From Verrucomicrobiota bacterium (GTDB taxonomy: Bacteria > Verrucomicrobiota > Verrucomicrobiia > Limisphaerales > UBA9464), in contig JAPLUH010000185.1 in the NCBI GenBank assembly GCA_026397675.1, positions 1 through 8,376 of the forward strand: a stretch of DNA of 8,376 bases. Direction: 5' to 3'. This document shows, one piece after another, positions 1-4,406 of the stretch (within the stretch, counting starts at the first letter, position 1; each line of letters starts with the position of its first letter). The translations under genes were made by a program, and so were the position numbers. The notes beneath the pieces are model-generated. The model made no database searches and was not told where the DNA came from. It saw only the letters and a list, made by a program, of their open reading frames with translations.

Positions 1-133
1 ACGAAGTGGCCCCGGTAATAGGATCATTGTCGAAGGCCACGGTCAGGAGGTTCCCGATATTGTCGGAGATATAGACCCCTTCCGGATTGAGCCCCTAAAC
101 CTCAATGGAAACGAGGAAGCGGATGGCATTCAC
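1..133 (-). pseudogene. fliF: Continuation of fliF in the same frame, past two in-frame TAG codons
   Basis: Reading on in the fliF frame after the TAG at 134-136 gives VNAIRFLVSIEV, a second TAG (95-97), then GLNPEGVYISDNIGNLL and further residues to the window edge with no more stops. This matches the part of the FliF ring-building domain where the family has a helix followed by a 'V-x-GL-x-P-x-x-V-x-x-x-D-x-x-G-x-LL' strand, so it is the missing continuation and not a new gene. No frameshift is needed; two single-base changes would restore the frame. CAG (Gln) or GAG (Glu) are the likeliest original codons. No good start codon with a ribosome site follows either stop, so internal re-initiation looks unlikely. 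The state could be pseudogenisation, sequence error or readthrough. The gene continues off the left edge. Confidence 0.7.
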
Positions 134-697
134 CTACGAGGCAGGGATAGGCACGTTGCCCCGCAGCTTCAGGAACACGGAGGCGCTGGGTTTCTTCTGA
201 TACTCCACCAGCAGACGGTTCTCGGGCATTACGAGCATCACCTGGGCGGACTCGATGCCATCGACCCGAGAAATGGTCTGGGACAATTCCCCCTGGATGG
301 CCCGCAGGTAATTGACCCGCTGCACAAAGTCCGAAATGCCGAAGTTGGGCTTATCGAAGAGAGAAAACCCCGTCGTACCGCCACCGGGAATCCCCTTGCC
401 AGCCATTTGAATGCGCAGGGAATGAACCTTATCGGCAGGCACCGAAATGCTACCGCCGCCCCGGACCTTGTACGGAATTTTGGCCTCATCGAGCGCATTG
501 ATCACCTTGGAAGCCTCGGCCTCGGCGAGGTTGCCGAAGAGAACAGCGTAGTCTTCGCGGCTCGACCAAACGGCGGTGCCGGCCAGACCGAGCAAGACAA
601 CCAATCCGGCGAGGACAATCGAGACTCGCTGGTTGATACCGACCTCCTTCCAGACGGAGGCCAATTGCTGTAAGAGTTCTTGGAAACTGTTGTTCAT
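134..697 (-). CDS. fliF: Flagellar MS-ring protein FliF, N-terminal part, ending at a premature in-frame TAG
   Basis: FliF builds the MS ring in the inner membrane, the base on which the rod, C ring and export gate assemble. The visible part has a short cytoplasmic N terminus and one membrane segment (about residues 26-46, VSIVLAGLVVLLGLAGTAVW). The periplasmic YscJ/FliF ring-building domain follows, with YAVLFGNL, the IPYKV region, GTTGFSLFD, the YLRAIQGELSQTI stretch and the VMPE motif. The open frame is only about 187 codons, whereas FliF is usually 500-600 residues. It stops at a TAG (134-136) inside a conserved stretch, and the homologous frame continues beyond it. GTG (698-700) and ATG (695-697) are adjacent candidate starts; I chose the ATG, with AAGGG nine bases upstream as a plausible ribosome site. 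The gene follows fliE by under 20 bases and is co-transcribed with it. Family identity is secure; whether the product is functional is not. Confidence 0.9.
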   Translation of the reverse strand: MNNSFQELLQQLASVWKEVGINQRVSIVLAGLVVLLGLAGTAVWSSREDYAVLFGNLAEAEASKVINALDEAKIPYKVRGGGSISVPADKVHSLRIQMAGKGIPGGGTTGFSLFDKPNFGISDFVQRVNYLRAIQGELSQTISRVDGIESAQVMLVMPENRLLVEYQKKPSASVFLKLRGNVPIPAS

Positions 698-716
698 CAC
701 TTAGGGCCCTTGATCC

Positions 717-1172
717 TCAGACCTGCATCCGCATCAATTCCTGGTACGATTCGAGGAGCTTGTTGCGCACCTCGACCATCAACTGGAAGGAGACACTGGC
801 TTCCTCCATGGCGATCATGGCTTGGTGCAGAGGCACTCCCTGCTGAGTAACCAAGCCCCGAACCGAATCTCCGGCAGCCACTTGCTTGTCTGCCACTTCG
901 CCCACAAACCGACCCAGGGTGTCGGCAAAGGCGTCGCGCCCCGTGACCCTCCCCAACGAGGGGATACCACTCGGATTAACCCCCGTGGGCAGCGGCATCG
1001 CGTCCGGAAATGCCTTATTAAACGGCTGTAGCTTTCCCATCTCCGAATCGGGAATGAGCTTCCCCAAGTCTCCCATCCCCGCCTTCTGCAGAGACTCCAT
1101 TCCGGCCTTGCCGAGGGGGGACTCTCGGAGGGCGGCCGGATTGAACATTCGGAGGGCGGAAAGCGCTTCCAT
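717..1172 (-). CDS. fliE: Flagellar hook-basal body complex protein FliE, with a long N-terminal extension
   Basis: FliE is the small export substrate that joins the MS ring to the proximal rod. The C-terminal 80 or so residues carry the family pattern: FADTLGRFVGEVADKQVAAGDSVRGLV, then VPLHQAMIAMEEASVSFQLMVEVRNKLLESYQELMRMQV, the helical end typical of FliE. At 151 residues it is longer than the usual 100-110. The excess is an N-terminal stretch rich in Gly, Met, Lys and Pro with short echoes (KAGM twice, LGK twice, MGKL). The ATG at 1172 is the farthest upstream start, but no clear Shine-Dalgarno precedes it. A later start at Met9 or Met25 would shorten the extension without removing it. 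It sits 20 bases after flgC and under 20 bases before fliF, within the flgB-flgC-fliE-fliF operon. It ends in TGA. Confidence 0.9.
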   Translation of the reverse strand: MEALSALRMFNPAALRESPLGKAGMESLQKAGMGDLGKLIPDSEMGKLQPFNKAFPDAMPLPTGVNPSGIPSLGRVTGRDAFADTLGRFVGEVADKQVAAGDSVRGLVTQQGVPLHQAMIAMEEASVSFQLMVEVRNKLLESYQELMRMQV

Positions 1173-1192
1173 GGCAGTGTGTCAGTGAAGGT

Positions 1193-1615
1193 TCAGCGCT
1201 TGCCGATAGACATGGCCTGCTGGGCCAGTTGTCGGGCGTTTTTAACCACGGCGATGTTCGCCTCGAACGCCCGCGAGGAGGCGATGAGATCCACCATCTC
1301 CTCGTGGACATTGACGTTCGGATACCGGACGTACCCCCGAGGGTCGGCGTCGGGATGATCCGGTTTAAAAACCTCACGGAAGGGGCGCTGATCGGATTCA
1401 ACACGGCTCACCCGGATGGTGGAACCACTGTTGGGGTTGGTCCCGGCATTGTTGACCAGCGACTCGAAAATCACCTGCTTGCGCTTGTAGGGCTGCCCAT
1501 CGGCGGCTCGGGTGACATTGGCATTGGCCAGATTCTGGGAGACGATCTCTATCCGGGTCCGTTCAGCATCCAACGCGGAGCGGGTACTTTGAATGCTAGG
1601 GATGAGTTCGATCAT
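1193..1615 (-). CDS. flgC: Flagellar basal-body rod protein FlgC
   Basis: FlgC is one of the proximal rod subunits exported through the flagellar type III apparatus. The 140-residue length is normal for the family. Near the N terminus is the flagellar rod signature, VSQNLANANVTR (about residues 25-36), after a heptad-like helix. The C terminus has the matching partner helix NVNVHEEMVDLIASSRAFEA followed by NARQLAQQAMSIGK, the hallmark of FlgC. The ATG at 1615 begins MIELIPSI, as expected for the family. No Shine-Dalgarno is visible directly upstream, so translation may depend on coupling to flgB, which ends 20 bases before. The gene ends in TGA, 20 bases ahead of fliE. Confidence 0.95.
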   Translation of the reverse strand: MIELIPSIQSTRSALDAERTRIEIVSQNLANANVTRAADGQPYKRKQVIFESLVNNAGTNPNSGSTIRVSRVESDQRPFREVFKPDHPDADPRGYVRYPNVNVHEEMVDLIASSRAFEANIAVVKNARQLAQQAMSIGKR

Positions 1616-1635
1616 GGGGAGGTGAGTCCGAAGGT

Positions 1636-2019
1636 TCAGCTACGACCCGTGATGGCCATCCTCAGCTTGAGCATGGAACCGGTGATGAGTTGGGCTTCTA
1701 GGGTGTGGGCCAGGCTATTCTCATTCATGGCCAACATTTCCTGCTCCAAATTGACGGAATTGCCGTCGCGATTGGAGGCAACGGCCATCGGATCGACCGA
1801 GAGGGTTGGGACGGGAATATTGGCGATCTGACTCGGATCGTTGGCCTTCACCGCAGTGGACAACTGAGCCTGGAAGGACGGCGCCACATCGATTCGCTTG
1901 TAGTTCGGCGTCTCAACATTGGCCAAATTGCCGGCGATGGCCTGATGGCGCAGCACCGTGGCATCCAAGAGTTTCTTGGTGACCACATAGTTGGATTGGT
2001 TGAACAGCGTTTGAATCAT
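1636..2019 (-). CDS. flgB: Flagellar basal-body rod protein FlgB
   Basis: FlgB is the proximal rod subunit closest to FliE and the MS ring. The product from the chosen start is 127 residues, near the family norm. It carries the rod signature NLANVETPNYKR at about residues 31-42. The C-terminal helix (VNLEQEMLAMNENSLAHTLEAQLITGSMLKLRMAITG) matches the FlgB end. The open frame extends ten codons upstream to a TTG. The ATG at 2019 is preferred because a strong Shine-Dalgarno GGAGG (2027-2031) lies seven bases before it and the protein then starts MIQTLFNQ like its homologues. It is the first gene of the flagellar run, 181 bases downstream of the wecA-like gene. A sigma-54-type promoter lies immediately upstream. 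Confidence 0.94.
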   Translation of the reverse strand: MIQTLFNQSNYVVTKKLLDATVLRHQAIAGNLANVETPNYKRIDVAPSFQAQLSTAVKANDPSQIANIPVPTLSVDPMAVASNRDGNSVNLEQEMLAMNENSLAHTLEAQLITGSMLKLRMAITGRS

Positions 2020-2026
2020 GGACTCG

Positions 2027-2031
2027 CCTCC
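2027..2031 (-). promoter_or_regulatory. Ribosome binding site deciding the flgB start
   Basis: The minus strand reads GGAGG here, seven bases before the ATG at 2019. It is the clearest Shine-Dalgarno in the window. It favours that ATG over the upstream in-frame TTG at 2049. Confidence 0.7.
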
Positions 2032-2044
2032 GTCCACGCCGTGA

Positions 2045-2060
2045 AGCAACGACCATGCCG
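2045..2060 (-). promoter_or_regulatory. Candidate sigma-54 (RpoN) promoter for flgB-flgC-fliE-fliF
   Basis: The minus strand reads CGGCATGGTCGTTGCT. Against the sigma-54 consensus TGGCACG-N4-TTGCW it matches 10 of 12 fixed positions, including the key GG (2058-2059) and GC (2046-2047) at the required 10-base spacing. With GC at -12, transcription would begin near 2034. That leaves a short leader containing the GGAGG ribosome site just before flgB. Sigma-54 control of rod and MS-ring genes is known in several flagellated bacteria. The match is read directly from the sequence; its activity is inferred. Confidence 0.55.
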
Positions 2061-2072
2061 ATCAATGAAACG

Positions 2073-2120
2073 CCTGATTTTGTTGGGTTTTATCAGGAAA
2101 ACCTCCCGCGAGTGACGGGA
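2073..2120. promoter_or_regulatory. Two dyads upstream of flgB, possible activator sites
   Basis: Two inverted repeats lie upstream of the predicted flgB promoter. One is CCTGAT (2073-2078) with ATCAGG (2092-2097), separated by 13 bases. The other is TCCCG (2104-2108) with CGGGA (2116-2120), separated by 7 bases. Relative to a start near 2034 they are centred about 50 and 80 bases upstream. The second is a plausible place for a sigma-54 enhancer-binding protein. They could equally be weak terminator hairpins for the upstream operon or chance. Confidence 0.25.
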
Positions 2121-2174
2121 TCAGGGCGGAACCGAAGTCCACCTGTTGGCTTGCCTGGGCAAAACTTTCCGCCC

Positions 2175-2192
2175 CGCGGCATCAGAGCCGCG
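2175..2192 (-). terminator. Hairpin just after the wecA-like gene, possible weak terminator
   Basis: CGCGGC (2175-2180) pairs with GCCGCG (2187-2192) across a six-base loop, beginning 8 bases beyond the TGA of the wecA-like gene. No U-run follows directly; a short TTTT appears about ten bases later. It is therefore at best a weak intrinsic terminator or an RNA 3' end stabiliser. Confidence 0.35.
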
Positions 2193-2200
2193 ACACTGGC

Positions 2201-3181
2201 TCAGCGACGGAAGAGAGCCACCAGAAGGGATCCCAGCAACCACAAGACGCCCACCGCACCGGCCTTCCCAAGACTCGTTCGGGCTAGGCGATGACTCAGG
2301 TGGTGAGTGTCACCCACCCAGAAGGGCTGCCCTCTCCAGGTACGCGAGACGACCACGAAGGCCATATCGATCAGGGGAACGGCCACCACCGCAAACACTG
2401 CCTTCCAGGACTGTTGGAGCCCGCCGTTGGAAATCGCGGAGGGCGTCACGGACAACAGCGCCAAGACGGAAAGCAGATAACCGACCCATTGACTCCCGGC
2501 GTCCCCCAGAAAGACCGAGGCGCGGGGGTAGTTGTAGGGCAAATAGCCCGCCAGGCTTCCGGCGATGAGAGCCGCCCCACAGGCCAACTCGAATTGCCCC
2601 TTCCCCAACAGCGATGAGGCCGACACGGCGGTGGCCCCGATTAAACCGAGACCCGCACACAGGCCATTCATGTTATCGCTCAAGTTGAACGCATTGGTGA
2701 CGGCCACGATCCAGAACACCGTGAGCGGCAGCCCGAGAAACGCCATCCCGTCCGGGACAGGCACCTGGACCCCCCATCTCGCAACCAGGACGGCAATGAC
2801 TCCCTGCACGAGAAACTTCGCACCGGCCCCGAGATCCCGACGGTCGTCCCACGCTCCCAAAGCCAGCATGCCTGCGGCTCCGGCGAGCAGCACTCCGAGG
2901 CGGCGCAACCCCTCAGTTTCGCCCCAGAAAGATCCGATCTCCACGCTGCCCAGCACTCCTGACGATGCCAGGATCCAAATTAGCAGTCCGCCCAAAAGCC
3001 CACTGGCTGATACGGCAAACCCGCCCGCCAGCGGAATAGGTTGCACATGAATCTTCCGGTGACCGGGATCATCGACATGCCCCCATCGACGGCACACCGC
3101 CCGCCACAGGGGCAACGAGACGGCCGAGATGGCGCTGGTCAACCCAAATGCCCAGAGCACGGTAGAGACCTCGGATTTCAT
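2201..3181 (-). CDS. WecA/TagO-family undecaprenyl-phosphate sugar-1-phosphate transferase
   Basis: This polytopic membrane enzyme belongs to the MraY/WecA/TagO superfamily. Members transfer a sugar-1-phosphate, usually GlcNAc-1-P from UDP-GlcNAc, onto undecaprenyl phosphate on the cytoplasmic side, starting O-antigen, teichoic acid or capsule units. In order the 326-residue protein shows DDPGHRKIH-PIPLAGG (about 37-54), the Mg-binding GAWDDRRD (109-116), the active-site loop NAFNLSDNMNGL (163-174), YNYPRASVFLGDAGS (216-230) and HHLSHRL (293-299). About ten hydrophobic spans separate them. The HHLxHRL end places it with WecA/TagO rather than MraY. The ATG at 3181 shares its A with the TGA of the upstream glycosyltransferase (TGATG), with AGGGGGG about seven bases before, so translational coupling is likely. 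An in-frame TTG one codon earlier is possible but less likely. The usual DGxDGL is DNMNGL here. Exact sugar unknown. Confidence 0.88.
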   Translation of the reverse strand: MKSEVSTVLWAFGLTSAISAVSLPLWRAVCRRWGHVDDPGHRKIHVQPIPLAGGFAVSASGLLGGLLIWILASSGVLGSVEIGSFWGETEGLRRLGVLLAGAAGMLALGAWDDRRDLGAGAKFLVQGVIAVLVARWGVQVPVPDGMAFLGLPLTVFWIVAVTNAFNLSDNMNGLCAGLGLIGATAVSASSLLGKGQFELACGAALIAGSLAGYLPYNYPRASVFLGDAGSQWVGYLLSVLALLSVTPSAISNGGLQQSWKAVFAVVAVPLIDMAFVVVSRTWRGQPFWVGDTHHLSHRLARTSLGKAGAVGVLWLLGSLLVALFRR

Positions 3182-4353
3182 CAAAACGCCCCCCCTGAAC
3201 GAGGGAGCAGGCGGCGGTACAAGGCGTCCAGGGATTGCACCAGTGCCTCCTCAGAGAAACGCTCCCGCACCCAAGATCGCCCAGTGGCTCCCAGCCTCCG
3301 GGCCAACTCCGGATCCCCCGCCAACCGGGCGACCCGATCCACCAAACCCGGTAGGTCTCCCGGTTGAAGCAAAAAACCTGTCTCCAAATCCCGGCACACT
3401 TCGGCGGCACCGTCACAATCGAAGGCAATCACCGGTTTCCCGGCCGCCAGGGCCTGGGGCAGCACCCGAGCCAAGCCTTCTCGGCGCGACAAGTGCACCA
3501 GAACATCCATCAATCCCAGATATCGGGAGACCTCCGACGGCGGCACCAAACCCGCAAAGATAAACCGTCCGGCCAAGCCAGGCATCGTGGCAGCCATGGT
3601 CTCAAAGCGCGCACGCCAGGGACCATCACCCAGCAACAGGAATCGCACATTGGGAACTCGTCGCACCATCTCAACGGCGGCAGTGAACAACTCATCGTGC
3701 CCCTTGAGTTGGAAGAGGCGAGCGACCTTGCCAACGACAAACTCACCGGGGCGGATCCCCAGTCGCTCAGCCAGTTCCAGATCTCGCCGAACCCCAAGGA
3801 ACGGAGCTAAATCAAAACCACTAAAAATCCGGGTGTACTGGGTGGGATCACCGACGCCCGCGTCGAGGTATTGTCGGGCCATGGCCTCAGCGACCACCAC
3901 AAAGTGATCGGTCTGCCGCCCAGCGGCCCGTTCTGCGCCCCGAAAAACCATATTGGCAGCGGCACCCTGAAATGGACCAAAACTCGGCCCATGGATGGTG
4001 TGGATCACTTGCGGAACCCCGGCATGTCGGGCCGCAAATCGTCCAACGATACCCGCCTTGCCGCTGTGGGTGTGGACGATGTGTGGACGCGTGCGACGAA
4101 AATGGCTGCGCAACCGCAGGTAGGCCAGAGCATCCATCAGCGGGCGAACAGGCCGAACAAGACTGGACTCCAAATGCAGAAGTCCGGGCACCGCTCGGGC
4201 GATGGGTTCAAGAGACCCTTCCGGCCCACTGGTGAGGCCCGAGATGAGTTCCACCTCCCAATCAGGAATTCGCCCCAAGCCAAGAACTGAGCTCAGCGTG
4301 TTCTCCTGCGCCCCGCCGACAATCAACCGAGTGATGACATGACTCACACGCAT
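3181..4353 (-). CDS. GT4-family glycosyltransferase (GT-B fold)
   Basis: This is a soluble or peripheral retaining glycosyltransferase that would add a sugar from a nucleotide-sugar donor to a glycan on a lipid carrier. The N-terminal Rossmann half starts MRVSHVITRLIVGGAQENT, with the glycine-rich GGAQ acceptor-side loop at about 13-16, then HTHSGKAGIVGRFAAR (94-109) and HTIHG (118-122). The C-terminal half has GKVARLFQLKGHDEL (208-222, with the donor-binding Arg and Lys), LLGDGPWR (240-247) and REGLARVLPQALAAGKPVIAF (291-311). The classical E-x7-E donor motif is E292-x7-Q300 here. The 390-residue length is typical of the family. ATG at 4353 gives the canonical N terminus; no strong Shine-Dalgarno is seen. 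It lies 53 bases after the DUF2723/TPR gene and overlaps the wecA-like gene by one base. Donor and acceptor cannot be told from sequence. Confidence 0.88.
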   Translation of the reverse strand: MRVSHVITRLIVGGAQENTLSSVLGLGRIPDWEVELISGLTSGPEGSLEPIARAVPGLLHLESSLVRPVRPLMDALAYLRLRSHFRRTRPHIVHTHSGKAGIVGRFAARHAGVPQVIHTIHGPSFGPFQGAAANMVFRGAERAAGRQTDHFVVVAEAMARQYLDAGVGDPTQYTRIFSGFDLAPFLGVRRDLELAERLGIRPGEFVVGKVARLFQLKGHDELFTAAVEMVRRVPNVRFLLLGDGPWRARFETMAATMPGLAGRFIFAGLVPPSEVSRYLGLMDVLVHLSRREGLARVLPQALAAGKPVIAFDCDGAAEVCRDLETGFLLQPGDLPGLVDRVARLAGDPELARRLGATGRSWVRERFSEEALVQSLDALYRRLLPRSGGAF

Positions 4354-4406
4354 GGACTCAACAGGTCGATGGCCAGCGTTCCCAACGGTGCCGGTGGCCC
4401 TTGGGA

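Noticed and set aside
95..136. The paired TAG codons as evidence of genome-wide amber recoding
   Set aside because: No other gene in the window has an internal TAG, including the 951-codon one, so recoding is only one of several explanations and is not called.
1229..1831. Plus-strand open frame of 200 codons
   Set aside because: It is antisense to flgC and flgB, both clearly recognised; its product resembles no protein I know.
2310..2660. Minus-strand open frame of 116 codons inside the wecA-like gene
   Set aside because: It is an alternative frame of a confidently identified gene, with an Arg/Gly-rich product and no independent ribosome site that I can see.
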